Assembly (NCBI RefSeq): GCF_002877365.1
Contig: NZ_MCWZ01000311.1
Span: 1-43,331, forward strand
Reading direction: 5' to 3'
Source of the DNA: Vibrio sp. 10N.261.55.A7
GTDB lineage: Bacteria; Pseudomonadota; Gammaproteobacteria; Enterobacterales; Vibrionaceae
Length of the DNA: 43,331 nt
Below the pieces are notes generated by a model. It saw only the letters and a program-made list of their open reading frames with translations. It searched no databases and was not told the DNA's origin. This document shows positions 7,739 through 16,466 of the stretch, one piece after another (the first letter of the stretch is position 1; every line of letters begins with the position of its first letter). The position numbers were made by a program, and so were the translations under genes.

Positions 7739-9061
7739 ATGTTCTATATACACATGCTGCTGTTACTGTCGGTCATTTTCATCGGTATTCGCCATGGGGG
7801 CATCGCATTTGGTTTGCTTGGGGGGCTAGGGGTTTCAATACTGGCCTTTGTTTTCGGAATCACCCCAGGTACACCGCCAATCAGCGTAATGCTCATCATC
7901 CTTGCCGTTGTTGCGGCTTCGGCTACCTTAGAGGCGACTGGTGGTTTAAAGCTCTTAGTCAAATTTGCAGAAAAGCTGCTTCGTAAGCACCCGAACCAAA
8001 TCGTATTCTTAGGGCCACTGTGTACTTACTCTCTCACCGTGTTAGTGGGCACTGGCCACTCAGTCTATCCTCTACTTCCTGTCATCTACGATGTGGCTTA
8101 CAAGAAAGGCATTCGCCCAGAGCGCCCAATGGCTATGGCCACGGTTGCCTCTCAGATGGGGATTACAGCCAGCCCAATCGCAGCAGCTGCGGCCGTTGTT
8201 ATGGCAACTGCCGCTGACAACAACCTCGACATCAGCTTGGTCAATGTTCTCATGGTGACGATTCCAGCAACACTCATTGGCTTGCTAGCCGGTTGTACAT
8301 GGAGCCTGAAACGCGGTAAAGACCTAGAAGCTGACCAAGACTTTATTGAGCGTTGTAAAGATCCAGAGTTCAAAGCTCAACTCATTGATCTCACCGAAGA
8401 GACCTCTGACGATCACAATGGTGACGCTCAAGCCAAAAAAGGACTAGGAATTTTCTTGGCAGGTATCGCAACAGTGATCTTTGTGGCGATGTTTGGTAAA
8501 GACTTAGCGTTACTGCCCGATGGCGTAAACATGTCGGTGGCCATTCAGTTCTTAATGCTGTCTGTCGGTGCGGTGATATTGCTCACGACTAAAGTTGATC
8601 CTAAAAAGATCGTTCACAGTAATGTGTTTATTGCGGGTATGACGGCGGTCATCATCATCTTCGGTATCGCCTGGATGAGTGACACTATCATTGGTCACCA
8701 CAAGCCGTACCTTATTAGCCTAGTGAGTGATTTAGTGGCCGCGCATCCATGGACATTTGCAATCGCCATGTTTGTGGTTTCTGTCTTTTTGAAGAGCCAA
8801 GCGGCGGTTCTGACCATTATGCTGCCACTTGGGTTTGCCATGGGCATACCAGCGCCGGTATTGATTGGTGTGCTTCCGGCTTGTTATGCGTATTTCTTCT
8901 TTCCATTCTATCCAAGCGATCTTGCTGCGATCACATTTGACCGCTCAGGGACCACTCAGATTGGTAAGTACGTACTGAACCACAGCTTCTTAATTCCTGG
9001 TTTCATCGGCGTCGTAACCGCCACGATCGTCGGCTATCTCATCTCGATGGCCATAAACTGA
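7739..9061 (+). CDS. dcuB: Anaerobic C4-dicarboxylate transporter, DcuB type
   Basis: DcuB exchanges fumarate or malate for succinate across the inner membrane during anaerobic fumarate respiration. In E. coli it also acts as co-sensor with DcuS. The 440-residue protein is hydrophobic throughout, with the Dcu signature segments I-R-H-G-G-I-A-F-G-L-L-G-G near residue 18 and GTGHSVYPLLPVIYDVA near 105. The C-terminal YPSDLAAITFDRSGTT and NHSFLIPG segments are the DcuB version; DcuA, also in this window, has MDDTG and NHPFFIPG. A hydrophilic loop at about 195-235 separates the halves. The GAGG ribosome site precedes the ATG. A candidate FNR site lies upstream, and no dcuS/dcuR genes are adjacent. 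Confidence 0.9.
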   Translation: MFYIHMLLLLSVIFIGIRHGGIAFGLLGGLGVSILAFVFGITPGTPPISVMLIILAVVAASATLEATGGLKLLVKFAEKLLRKHPNQIVFLGPLCTYSLTVLVGTGHSVYPLLPVIYDVAYKKGIRPERPMAMATVASQMGITASPIAAAAAVVMATAADNNLDISLVNVLMVTIPATLIGLLAGCTWSLKRGKDLEADQDFIERCKDPEFKAQLIDLTEETSDDHNGDAQAKKGLGIFLAGIATVIFVAMFGKDLALLPDGVNMSVAIQFLMLSVGAVILLTTKVDPKKIVHSNVFIAGMTAVIIIFGIAWMSDTIIGHHKPYLISLVSDLVAAHPWTFAIAMFVVSVFLKSQAAVLTIMLPLGFAMGIPAPVLIGVLPACYAYFFFPFYPSDLAAITFDRSGTTQIGKYVLNHSFLIPGFIGVVTATIVGYLISMAIN

Positions 9062-9088
9062 TGATTGACTGACGTAAATACTAGATAC

Positions 9089-9124
9089 AAAAAAATCCAG
9101 TTGGTTTCCCAACTGGATTTTTTT
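9089..9124. terminator. Bidirectional terminator between dcuB and pfkA
   Basis: A long inverted repeat (arms 9089-9104 and 9109-9124, loop TTTC) has an A run on the left and a T run on the right. It serves both convergent genes. Confidence 0.9.
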
Positions 9125-9170
9125 AACAATGAGCAAAAGCCTATTACAGGTAAGCCTTTAACCAATCATT

Positions 9171-10133
9171 TTAGAACAACTCTTCTGCAACCTTGAACAG
9201 ATCGTTACGAACTGGACGTTTCAGATTCTCAATGGCATCGATGATGTCATGGTGAACAAGCTCTTCTTTTTGAATACCCACACAGCGACCACCGTGACCT
9301 TCCATAAGAAGATGAACCGCGTAGTTACCCATGCGTGATGCCAATACACGGTCAAACGCTGTCGGGCGACCACCACGTTGGATGTGGCCAAGTACCGTTG
9401 CACGCGTCTCACGACCCGTTGCGTCTTCAATTGACTTAGCCAGCTCGTTCGCGTCCATCATTAGCTCAGTTAGCGCAATAATTGCGTGCTTCTTACCCTT
9501 AGCAATGCCATCTTGAATGTTAGCAATCAACTGATCTTTATCGAGACCCGTTTCTGGAGTAATGATGTACTCACACCCACCCGCAATCGCAGACATAAGG
9601 GTTAAATCACCACAGTGACGACCCATGATCTCAACAATAGAGATACGTTGGTGAGAAGAAGAAGTATCACGTAGACGGTCAATGGCATCAATAACCGTGT
9701 TCAGTGCCGTCAAGTAACCGATGGTGTAATCTGTACCCGCAATGTCGTTATCGATCGTACCTGGTAGGCCAACACATGGGTAACCCATTTCAGTCAGCTT
9801 CTTAGCACCCATGTAAGAACCATCACCACCCACAACAACCAATGCTTCGATGCCGTGTTTCTTAAGGTTTTCGATACCTTTTTGGCGAACTTCTACATTT
9901 TTAAACTCAGGAAAACGCGCTGAACCTAAGAACGTACCACCACGGTTGATAACATCAGATACACTAGAACGATCAAGCTTTTCAATGCGATCTTCAACAA
10001 GGCCTTGGTAGCCATCGTAAATACCGTAAACTTCAATACCCGCCGATAACGCAGTACGTACCACGCCTCGAACCGCTGCGTTCATACCAGGTGCGTCTCC
10101 GCCACTTGTTAAAACACCGATCTTCTTAATCAT
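9171..10133 (-). CDS. pfkA: ATP-dependent 6-phosphofructokinase
   Basis: PfkA phosphorylates fructose 6-phosphate with ATP, the committed step of glycolysis. The ATG at 10133 is chosen over a GTG two codons upstream because the GAGG ribosome site abuts that GTG and sits six bases before the ATG. This gives 320 residues, the exact usual length. Visible features are the ATP loop [10 protein letters not shown] (11-20), GGDGS near 102-106, the catalytic GTIDND with Asp128, MGRHCGD, and the substrate residues around [14 protein letters not shown]. Codon use is that of a strongly expressed gene. It is preceded on the same strand by fieF, but 297 bases lie between, so it probably has its own promoter. 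Confidence 0.97.
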   Translation of the reverse strand: MIKKIGVLTSGGDAPGMNAAVRGVVRTALSAGIEVYGIYDGYQGLVEDRIEKLDRSSVSDVINRGGTFLGSARFPEFKNVEVRQKGIENLKKHGIEALVVVGGDGSYMGAKKLTEMGYPCVGLPGTIDNDIAGTDYTIGYLTALNTVIDAIDRLRDTSSSHQRISIVEIMGRHCGDLTLMSAIAGGCEYIITPETGLDKDQLIANIQDGIAKGKKHAIIALTELMMDANELAKSIEDATGRETRATVLGHIQRGGRPTAFDRVLASRMGNYAVHLLMEGHGGRCVGIQKEELVHHDIIDAIENLKRPVRNDLFKVAEELF

Positions 10134-10430
10134 GCTCACCCTCGAATTTTGTAATTAAACTAAAATTTAGTACCAGCAGCCAAAGTGTGCCACCAGTGAA
10201 ATCCTTTCAATGCTATGCCGTATGTTACCTTTACAATAAAGGAATACTACCTTTTATTTGCCAGGCTCTACGTCACTAAAACAGTTATGCCGTAGTATTA
10301 CTTTTATCAGAATACACTTCGTTGATTCATGTCAGAATCATGCTCTTTCTTTTATAGCTCAAAAGATATCGAATCGCCTGTCATTTGTCTTGCTGTTTTG
10401 ATTAATATTCTATGACCAATGGCGCTATCG
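10134..10430. other. Intergenic region between fieF and pfkA
   Basis: These 297 bases must contain the pfkA promoter (minus strand). They are AT-rich, with no convincing reading frame, no clear hairpin terminator for fieF, and no promoter or operator that can be called with confidence. Confidence 0.5.
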
Positions 10431-11339
10431 CTACCAATCCTCTTCTAGCTGAGACTTCTCACCATTTAAAACCACCGAGTATGGGTCTTGGTGAATCAAT
10501 ACATCCGCGCCTGGGAACTCACTCATTAATCGGGCTTCAACATTGTCTGAGATACGGTGCGCTTCAATCAGCACGATATTGTCATCAAGCTCCAAGTGAA
10601 GTTGAATAAATCGAGTAGGCCCCGCCATTCTTGTTCTCAACTGGTGAACACCAAGTACACCCTCTATATCCAAACAAGATTGACGGATCTGCTCGAGTTC
10701 TTCATCAGGAAGCTTCCGATCCAGTAAGGTTTGAATGGCCTCTGTCACCATTCTAAAGGCGCTATAAAGGATGTAACCACCAATCGCCACCGCAAACACC
10801 GCATCAGCCTGAGTAACACCAAACCAGCTTAAGCCTAAAGCCAACATGATTGCCGCATTCATGTAAAGATCGCTTTGATAGTGCAAGGAATCAGCCGCAA
10901 TCGCCTGGCTTCCCGTTTTCTCCACAACGTACTTCTGAAAGCGCACTAAACCAAACGTCACGACCATGGCAAACATGCTCACATACACACCCAGCTCTGG
11001 TGAGTGAAGTTCATGCGGACGGAAAAAGCGGTCGACACCATTTAGAATAAGGAAACAAGCCGACCCTGAAATAAACATCGCTTGCGCAAGCGCAGCTAAG
11101 GATTCGGCCTTACCATGACCAAAAGTATGCTCTTTATCGGCGGGTTGAAGGGCGTAGCGAATGACAATGAGGTTGACCACTGAGGCGGCAATATCGAGTA
11201 ACGAGTCAATCAATGAAGCAAGTAAGCTGACGGAGCCTGTTGTCCACCAAGCGAACACTTTCACAATGAGCAAAAGGGTCGCAACAGCGGTTGCTGTCCA
11301 AGCCGCCATGGTCACTAAACGAGCGTATTCAGGTTTCAT
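10431..11339 (-). CDS. fieF: Cation diffusion facilitator, FieF (YiiP) type
   Basis: FieF exports Fe2+, Zn2+ and related ions from the cytoplasm in exchange for protons, working as an inner-membrane dimer. The 302-residue protein matches the family length. The transport-site residues are present: Asp45 and Asp49 in LIDSLLDIAAS and the second pair in H-Y-Q-S-D near 153-157. The HTFGHGKAESLAAL loop between helices is typical. About six membrane segments are followed by a C-terminal cytoplasmic metal-binding domain containing V-H-Q-L-R-T-R and a conserved H-L-E-L. It lies downstream of cpxP on the same strand, but a terminator sits between them. The order cpxP-fieF-pfkA resembles that of enterobacteria. 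Confidence 0.94.
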   Translation of the reverse strand: MKPEYARLVTMAAWTATAVATLLLIVKVFAWWTTGSVSLLASLIDSLLDIAASVVNLIVIRYALQPADKEHTFGHGKAESLAALAQAMFISGSACFLILNGVDRFFRPHELHSPELGVYVSMFAMVVTFGLVRFQKYVVEKTGSQAIAADSLHYQSDLYMNAAIMLALGLSWFGVTQADAVFAVAIGGYILYSAFRMVTEAIQTLLDRKLPDEELEQIRQSCLDIEGVLGVHQLRTRMAGPTRFIQLHLELDDNIVLIEAHRISDNVEARLMSEFPGADVLIHQDPYSVVLNGEKSQLEEDW

Positions 11340-11402
11340 ATAGCACTAATAACTTAACGAATATGATCTAAGTATAACCTGTCATTGGACAAAAAAATAT
11401 CA

Positions 11403-11428
11403 AACAAAAGGCAGCCACATGGGCTGCC
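11403..11428 (-). terminator. Terminator after cpxP
   Basis: On the minus strand, GGCAGCC, a CATGT loop and GGCTGCC are followed by TTTTGTTT, 24 bases after the cpxP stop. In enterobacteria the equivalent 3' end yields the Hfq-dependent sRNA CpxQ; whether that occurs here cannot be read from sequence. Confidence 0.85.
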
Positions 11429-11451
11429 CTCTTCATTTATGGAATCAGTCT

Positions 11452-11955
11452 TTATGACTCTTGCACGCGCTCTTGCATCTTGTCGCTGCACTTTTGCATT
11501 TTTTCTTGTTGAAGCTCAACAAACTTTGTCTTTTGCTCGTCAGTCAGAATGCTCAGCATCTGTTGCTGCTTTTCTAATGCATTCACACGACGCTCAGTTT
11601 GCTTCTCTACCATCTGTGAAGCCAGTTCAGTCGCTGCTGCTTGGTCGAATGTATCGGCTAACACTAAAGATTGAATCTCTTTCTGATGCGCTTGTTTAGC
11701 GGCAAGCTTCTCTGCAAAGTTCTCTTGAGCATTGGCTTTCTTGCTTGCTTTATTCGTTTCACGCAGCTCTGTCATTTGGTCTTTTTGCTCATCCGTCAAA
11801 TCAAGTTGACGCATAACACCGCGGTCAAACCCACCTGAACATTTACCGTGTCCGCGGTCGTGGTCTGACTTACCACCAAATGCAAAAGCACTGGCTGTTG
11901 CAAACGTAAGAGGAATGATTGCCGCTGCTAAAACTAATTTTTTCGTTGTATTCAT
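11452..11955 (-). CDS. cpxP: Periplasmic CpxP/Spy-family stress protein
   Basis: CpxP is a small periplasmic chaperone-like protein that damps the CpxA sensor and helps deliver misfolded pilins to DegP. The ATG at 11955 is chosen over an upstream in-frame start because it has a GAGGG ribosome site and begins a clean signal peptide (MNTTKKLVLAAAI...ATASAFA, cleavage near residue 25). This leaves 167 residues. The mature protein is helical and charged with two LTDEQ motifs, the L-T-x-x-Q hallmark of the CpxP/Spy fold. A His/Gly/Asp-rich stretch follows the signal peptide. It is divergent from cpxRA across tandem CpxR boxes, matching the classic autoregulated arrangement. Confidence 0.9.
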   Translation of the reverse strand: MNTTKKLVLAAAIIPLTFATASAFAFGGKSDHDRGHGKCSGGFDRGVMRQLDLTDEQKDQMTELRETNKASKKANAQENFAEKLAAKQAHQKEIQSLVLADTFDQAAATELASQMVEKQTERRVNALEKQQQMLSILTDEQKTKFVELQQEKMQKCSDKMQERVQES

Positions 11956-12037
11956 AATTGTACCCTCAGTAATTTCAAACATTTTTATTGTTAATCACTG
12001 CCGTTGCAGCGCATGAGTTTAGAATACGCCGCCACAT

Positions 12038-12073
12038 GTAAACGTGCGTTTAGTAAGCGTAAAGGTTCGTAAA
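12038..12073. promoter_or_regulatory. Tandem CpxR boxes between cpxP and cpxR
   Basis: The segment 12059-12073 reads GTAAA-GGTTC-GTAAA, a perfect match to the CpxR consensus GTAAA-N5-GTAAA. A second, half-degenerate copy, GTAAA-CGTGC-GTTTA, lies at 12038-12052. The pair sits in the divergent intergenic region, 83 bases from the cpxP start and about 88 from the cpxR start, so phosphorylated CpxR probably drives both transcripts. Confidence 0.85.
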
Positions 12074-12160
12074 GAGAGAAAATTAAACTCTTCGCTTAGT
12101 CATTTTCGAAGTAATATAAAGAAGAGAAATAAGACAGTAATACTACCGAGGCACCTTGTA

Positions 12161-12847
12161 ATGGCACATATCCTACTTATCGATGACGACACAGAACTCA
12201 CAGGCTTACTCAAAGAAGTATTAAGCTACGAAGGGTTTACCGTCACAGAAACGAATGACGGAGAGTCAGGGCTTGCTGAGGTCAGCGACAAGATAGATCT
12301 TATTCTTTTGGATGTGATGATGCCTAAGCTCAACGGTATGGAAACACTTAAGAAGCTGCGCGAAAGCTGGAGCACACCAGTATTGATGCTTACAGCAAAA
12401 GGCGAAGAGATTGATCGCGTAATTGGGCTTGAACTCGGGGCTGACGACTACTTACCAAAACCATTCAGTGATAGAGAGTTACTGGCTCGAATGAAGGCCA
12501 TTCTTCGACGAACCCAAACGCAATCCTCACCCAAAACCGTCGACTGCGTGGAGTACCTTGATATTAAAGTTTACCCAGGCAAACAAGAGGCCTACTGCCA
12601 AGAGCAATTGTTGGACCTGACCACCACTGAGTTTGCGTTACTGACCCACTTCATCCAGCACCCAGGTGTCACCTTAACGAAAGAAACCCTAAGCTTAGAC
12701 GTGTTAGGCAAGCGCCTCGCTGCCTTTGATCGAGCGATTGATATGCATGTTTCTAACCTACGTAAAAAGCTGCCAGATCCAGAATCTGGAAAATCAAGGA
12801 TCAAAACCCTTAGAGGGCGTGGTTACCTATTGATTGAGGAAGACTAA
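12161..12847 (+). CDS. cpxR: Envelope-stress response regulator CpxR
   Basis: CpxR is the OmpR-type response regulator of the Cpx envelope-stress pathway. The start at 12161 (M-A-H-I-L-L-I-D-D-D) is chosen because it opens the receiver domain exactly as in the family; a longer in-frame extension to 12044 runs through the CpxR boxes and is not plausible. The 228-residue protein has a receiver domain at about 1-115 with phospho-acceptor Asp51 in L-L-D-V-M-M-P, and Lys in the PKPFSDREL motif. A winged-helix DNA-binding domain at about 130-228 ends in RGRGYLL. Its stop overlaps the cpxA start in TAATG, indicating translational coupling. Expression is likely autoregulated through the upstream boxes. 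Confidence 0.97.
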   Translation: MAHILLIDDDTELTGLLKEVLSYEGFTVTETNDGESGLAEVSDKIDLILLDVMMPKLNGMETLKKLRESWSTPVLMLTAKGEEIDRVIGLELGADDYLPKPFSDRELLARMKAILRRTQTQSSPKTVDCVEYLDIKVYPGKQEAYCQEQLLDLTTTEFALLTHFIQHPGVTLTKETLSLDVLGKRLAAFDRAIDMHVSNLRKKLPDPESGKSRIKTLRGRGYLLIEED

Positions 12848-14247
12848 TGCGCTTGCCAAAAATCACCAGCCTATATGGCCGTATCTTCGCCATATTTTGG
12901 TTCACCATGCTGCTAGTATTGCTGGCCGTACTCTCATTGCCGCATCTCGATCCTCGGAAAACACGCGACATTCCAGCTGATCACCTCCAAAAACTCATTA
13001 AGATCAAGCAGAGCATTGAAGCTCGCCACAAAAACGACACCGACCTTGGGCGAGTGATCTTCAATCTTGAAGATCAAAAGCATATGCCGAGAAATTCAAA
13101 GCCTCGTATCTTTATTTCTGATCTCGAAGGCAATGTGTTAACAACAAAGAAACACCACGACTTCAAGATAAGAGCGCTGAAAAACTTCATTACCAGCCTT
13201 GATTCTACCGAATCCCCTAAGCAAAAACTTTACGGCCAATACATGGTTGCCGGCCCTTTGCCAATCACATTGGCCCAACGAGATTTGTACCTGTACGTGG
13301 GTGTCAGGTGGGATAAACCCTCCCCTTTCTTACTGCGTCTCTTTGATCGACCTTTCCAGCTGCTGTTTGCTGTCATGCTCGTCAGCACCCCATTACTGCT
13401 GTGGTTAGCGTGGGCTCTGAGCCAACCTGCACGCAAATTAGAACGGGCGGCAAGACGTGTCGCGAGCGGTGAGTTCATTGTTGATCCACAGCTTGAAAAA
13501 GGGACATCTGAATTTCGTCAAGCTGGAGCGAGTTTCAACCAGATGGTGGAAGCGGTGAATAATATGCTCTCTGGCCAGCAACGTTTGCTGTCTGACATTT
13601 CTCACGAGCTTCGCTCACCATTAACTCGATTAAGAATGGCAAGCGCACTGGCCACACGAAAGCAAGGAGAGAGCTCAGAGCTGACTCGAATTGATACCGA
13701 AGCACAGCGACTCGAGCAAATGATATCCGAACTGTTAGAACTTTCTCGCATGCAAGCGGATAGCCACCTCAACCGAGAGGAGCAACCGCTCAGCAGTTTA
13801 TGGGAAGAACTGCTGAAGGACGCCCAGTTTGAAGCCGAACAAATCGATAAAAACTTGGTGTACACCGACATTCCACAGCGAACAATATCAGGCAGCCCTA
13901 AGCTGCTCATGAGCGCGGTAGAAAACATTACCCGCAACGCCATTTACTACGGTAAAGATCAGGTTCAGGTCACGATGATCGTAAAGGATGACACTTTATT
14001 CATTGATGTCGAAGACAACGGCGATGGCGTGCCTGAAAACGAGATTAACGAGATTTTCCGACCATTCTATCGAGTCTCAACAGCGCGAGACCGTAACTCT
14101 GGTGGTACAGGGCTCGGGTTAGCCATCACTGAGTCAGCGGTTCGCCAACACAGCGGCACCATCAATGCGAGTCGAAGTCCGCTCGGTGGCCTGAAAGTGT
14201 CGATTCAACTGCCTTTACACAACGACGTTTCTCGACAAAGCAAATAA
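12847..14247 (+). CDS. cpxA: Envelope-stress sensor histidine kinase CpxA
   Basis: CpxA is the inner-membrane sensor that phosphorylates CpxR when envelope proteins misfold. The 466-residue protein has membrane segments at about 11-32 and 170-190 flanking a periplasmic sensor domain (about 33-168). A HAMP domain follows at about 190-243. The dimerisation/phosphoacceptor helix has His253 in D-I-S-H-E-L-R-S-P-L-T-R. The ATPase domain has its N box near N-I-T-R-N-A, the G1 box DNGDGVP and the G2 box GGTGLGLAI. The ATG overlaps the cpxR stop by one base. The downstream gap to sodA holds a Fur box but no evident terminator. Confidence 0.97.
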   Translation: MRLPKITSLYGRIFAIFWFTMLLVLLAVLSLPHLDPRKTRDIPADHLQKLIKIKQSIEARHKNDTDLGRVIFNLEDQKHMPRNSKPRIFISDLEGNVLTTKKHHDFKIRALKNFITSLDSTESPKQKLYGQYMVAGPLPITLAQRDLYLYVGVRWDKPSPFLLRLFDRPFQLLFAVMLVSTPLLLWLAWALSQPARKLERAARRVASGEFIVDPQLEKGTSEFRQAGASFNQMVEAVNNMLSGQQRLLSDISHELRSPLTRLRMASALATRKQGESSELTRIDTEAQRLEQMISELLELSRMQADSHLNREEQPLSSLWEELLKDAQFEAEQIDKNLVYTDIPQRTISGSPKLLMSAVENITRNAIYYGKDQVQVTMIVKDDTLFIDVEDNGDGVPENEINEIFRPFYRVSTARDRNSGGTGLGLAITESAVRQHSGTINASRSPLGGLKVSIQLPLHNDVSRQSK

Positions 14248-14265
14248 CCACACACAATATGCAGT

Positions 14266-14286
14266 TGATAATGATATTTATTATCA
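14266..14286. promoter_or_regulatory. Fur box upstream of sodA
   Basis: The stretch beginning TGATAATGATA and ending TTATTATCA matches the 19-base Fur consensus at 17 of 19 positions (14267-14285). It can be read as two overlapping 7-1-7 Fur motifs. It ends 35 bases before the sodA start, where bound iron-loaded Fur would block transcription. Confidence 0.85.
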
Positions 14287-14320
14287 TTAAGGTAAATCCT
14301 TCTATTAAGGAGGATTTACC

Positions 14321-14938
14321 ATGCGCCACCAATTTCCAGAACTGCCTTACGCCTACGATGCTCTTGAACCTTATATTGATGCCAAGACCATGGAAGTGCA
14401 CTACAGCAAGCACCACAGGGCTTACTACGACAAGTTTGTTGCGGCGATAAAAGGGACTGAACTCGAATCAACCGCGCTAGAGGATATTTTTAGCTCCATT
14501 TCTCAGCACTCACCAGCCGTAAGAAACAACGGCGGGGGCTACTATAACCACATCCTTTATTGGAATTGCATGACCGAAAAAGGCCAAAGTCAACCTTCTG
14601 GCGCTGTTGCTGAAGCGATCATTGCCACTTTTGGTAGTTTTGATGCCTTCAAAGAGCAATTCACTCAAGCCGCAATCAATACGTTTGGTTCTGGCTTTGC
14701 TTGGCTTATCGTTCAAAACGGTGAACTGAAAATTACATCAACAAGCAATCAAGATAACCCATTGATGGATGCGGTTGCCGATCGCGGCGAGCCAATACTT
14801 GCGCTTGATGTCTGGGAACACGCTTACTACATTAGCTATCAGAATAGACGCCCTGACTATATCGATGCGTGGTGGAATGTCGTCGACTGGGACGCCGTCA
14901 GCGAGAATTATGCGACAGCAAGAGCCGCAAATTCATAA
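14321..14938 (+). CDS. sodA: Manganese superoxide dismutase
   Basis: Converts superoxide to oxygen and hydrogen peroxide in the cytoplasm. The 205-residue protein has the four metal ligands His27, His77 (in GGGYYNHILYW), Asp163 and His167 (in ALDVWEHAYY). The manganese rather than iron type is indicated by the GGGYYNH segment and by Gln144 in S-N-Q-D-N-P-L-M, where iron enzymes differ. A strong AAGGAGG ribosome site precedes the ATG. A near-consensus Fur box upstream implies derepression when iron is scarce, when an iron enzyme could not be loaded. It follows cpxA by 73 bases on the same strand; some readthrough from cpxRA is possible. Confidence 0.95.
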   Translation: MRHQFPELPYAYDALEPYIDAKTMEVHYSKHHRAYYDKFVAAIKGTELESTALEDIFSSISQHSPAVRNNGGGYYNHILYWNCMTEKGQSQPSGAVAEAIIATFGSFDAFKEQFTQAAINTFGSGFAWLIVQNGELKITSTSNQDNPLMDAVADRGEPILALDVWEHAYYISYQNRRPDYIDAWWNVVDWDAVSENYATARAANS

Positions 14939-14969
14939 TTCATTGATACCCCATTCCATAATGATACTT

Positions 14970-14992
14970 GGCGGCACTCAAAAGCCGCCTTA
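14970..14992 (+). terminator. Possible weak terminator after sodA
   Basis: A six-base-pair GGCGGC/GCCGCC hairpin with an eight-base loop is followed by TTATACT. The stem is short and the T tract poor, so it may only partly separate sodA from trmL. Confidence 0.45.
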
Positions 14993-15028
14993 TACTCGTT
15001 CCAAACTCTCAACAACAGATAATCCAGC

Positions 15029-15508
15029 ATGTTTGATATTGCTCTCTACGAACCAGAAATCGCCCCTAACACGGGAAACATCATTCGACTTTGCGCTAAT
15101 TGCGGAGCGAACTTACACCTCATAGAGCCACTCGGTTTCGATCTCGAAGAGAAAAAAGTACGACGTGCAGGTTTGGATTATCATGATCTTGCACGCGTAA
15201 AACGTCATGCAAACCTCGAAGCCTTTCTTGCTTATTTAGACAATGAACGCGAAGGCGATTTTCGAATTTTTGCCTGTACCACCAAAACAACCGGACATCA
15301 TGTTGATGCAAAGTTTGCACAGGGTGATGTACTGATGTTTGGCCCAGAGACGCGCGGGCTTCCTGCTGACGTCATCGAGAGTTTGCCAATGGAACAGCGG
15401 ATCCGTATTCCTATGATGCCAGACGCCCGCAGTTTAAATCTGTCGAATGCCGTTGCGATTATTGCGTTTGAAGCGTGGCGACAAATGGGTTTCGACGGCG
15501 CTTTATAA
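15029..15508 (+). CDS. trmL: tRNA (cytidine(34)-2'-O)-methyltransferase
   Basis: TrmL is a SPOUT-fold enzyme that methylates the ribose at wobble position 34 of two tRNA-Leu isoacceptors using S-adenosylmethionine. The 159-residue protein is the minimal SpoU form without an extra RNA-binding domain. Family motifs are visible: [11 protein letters not shown] (about 14-24), the F-G-P-E-T-R-G-L-P motif near 110-118, and the C-terminal knot segment with [15 protein letters not shown]. The ATG follows CCAGC with no strong ribosome site. The gene lies 90 bases after sodA and converges on fxsA across a strong shared terminator. Confidence 0.95.
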   Translation: MFDIALYEPEIAPNTGNIIRLCANCGANLHLIEPLGFDLEEKKVRRAGLDYHDLARVKRHANLEAFLAYLDNEREGDFRIFACTTKTTGHHVDAKFAQGDVLMFGPETRGLPADVIESLPMEQRIRIPMMPDARSLNLSNAVAIIAFEAWRQMGFDGAL

Positions 15509-15559
15509 GAGCCGAAGAAGAAGCGTCAATAACAAGAATCGTGAAAAAAGAAACATAAA

Positions 15560-15591
15560 AAGAAAGGCAGCCCATCGGCTGCCTTTCTTAT
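15560..15591. terminator. Bidirectional terminator between trmL and fxsA
   Basis: A perfect 13-base-pair inverted repeat with loop CATC (arms 15560-15572 and 15577-15589) contains GGCAGCC and ends in CTTATT on the plus strand. An A-rich left flank gives a T tract on the minus strand. Confidence 0.85.
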
Positions 15592-15612
15592 TCTGCAAAA
15601 TAAATCAAAGTG

Positions 15613-16128
15613 TTAGTTCAATTTATCTCTGTCTTGATCGTCTTTCTTCTCGTACTCGCCTTCAAATGTACTGCCACTTGAGTCAGAGTTGAATGGGCCA
15701 CGATGAAAAGGGTCTTGCTCAAATGGGCTTTGACCAAATTGATGCGCACCAAAACCAGCACCTCCTGCCGATTTGACCACCATTTTACCCATTAGATATT
15801 TCGCGATAGCCGCTCGAGGGGCTGGCAATAAAACCAGCATACCAAACGCATCGGTCATAAAGCCCGGTGTTAACAGTAGAACTCCAGACACAGCCAACAT
15901 CACGCCTTCGAAGATTTGTTGCGCGGGCAGCTCGCCTTGATTTAAACGCCCTTGCACCGACTTTAATGTCTGTAGGCCTTGGCTACGAACCAGTGAGGCA
16001 CCGACAAAAGCCGTCACTAGAACCAAGCTGATCGTTGGCCAAAGTCCAAGATAGTCACCCACTTGGATGAACAGACCAATCTCTATGATCGGTACAAAAA
16101 TAAACAGTAATAGTAAGATAGGAAACAC
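15613..16128 (-). CDS. fxsA: FxsA family inner-membrane protein
   Basis: FxsA (YjeG) is a small membrane protein. In E. coli, overproduction relieves exclusion of phage T7 by the F plasmid; its normal role is not known. Two GTG codons lie two apart. The one at 16128 is chosen because the AAGGAG ribosome site is five bases before it, while it abuts the one at 16134. This gives 171 residues. Hydrophobic segments lie at about 3-20, 26-44 and 75-100. The E-I-G-L-F-I-Q-V-G motif near 15-23 and GASLVRSQGLQTL near 45-57 are typical. The C-terminal 50 residues are hydrophilic and glycine/phenylalanine-rich with F-D-P-F-like repeats, ending in an acidic tail. In many genomes fxsA lies next to aspA, as here. 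Confidence 0.88.
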   Translation of the reverse strand: MFPILLLLFIFVPIIEIGLFIQVGDYLGLWPTISLVLVTAFVGASLVRSQGLQTLKSVQGRLNQGELPAQQIFEGVMLAVSGVLLLTPGFMTDAFGMLVLLPAPRAAIAKYLMGKMVVKSAGGAGFGAHQFGQSPFEQDPFHRGPFNSDSSGSTFEGEYEKKDDQDRDKLN

Positions 16129-16466
16129 ACGCACTCCTTTGTTGAATCCAGTGTACGCGTAAACACATCAGGAGCTCAAATGAATCGTGTAAAAAACTGT
16201 ATCTCTAACGATTCCTACCAATCATTGAAAAGCCAACCACCACATTAATGACTAATAAATCAAGGTTATGAATAACCCTATTTTTATTCGTTGAATAGTT
16301 TAAGAATAGTGATCCAGTTACTATTTTTATGTATCAAGTTCAGTATCATGTGCAACAGATGTTAGGAAAGATTTCCTAGCCCACAATTCTGAAGAAGGGA
16401 TTCTATTACGCAGAGTTGGGGAATATTTTATTAATTTTCCAATAATAATTCTCTAAGGATCCCGTT
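16129..16466. other. fxsA-aspA divergent intergenic region
   Basis: About 338 bases hold the promoters of fxsA (minus) and aspA (plus). They are AT-rich, with no plausible gene. A partial FNR-like site, TTTTT-ATGT-ATCAA at 16324-16337 (eight of ten consensus positions), is the best operator candidate and would fit anaerobic control of aspA. No promoter hexamers can be called with confidence. Confidence 0.4.

Noticed and set aside
12044..12160. In-frame 39-codon N-terminal extension of cpxR
   Set aside because: It would translate through the CpxR boxes, is lysine/arginine-rich and unlike any CpxR; the receiver domain begins exactly at the 12161 ATG.
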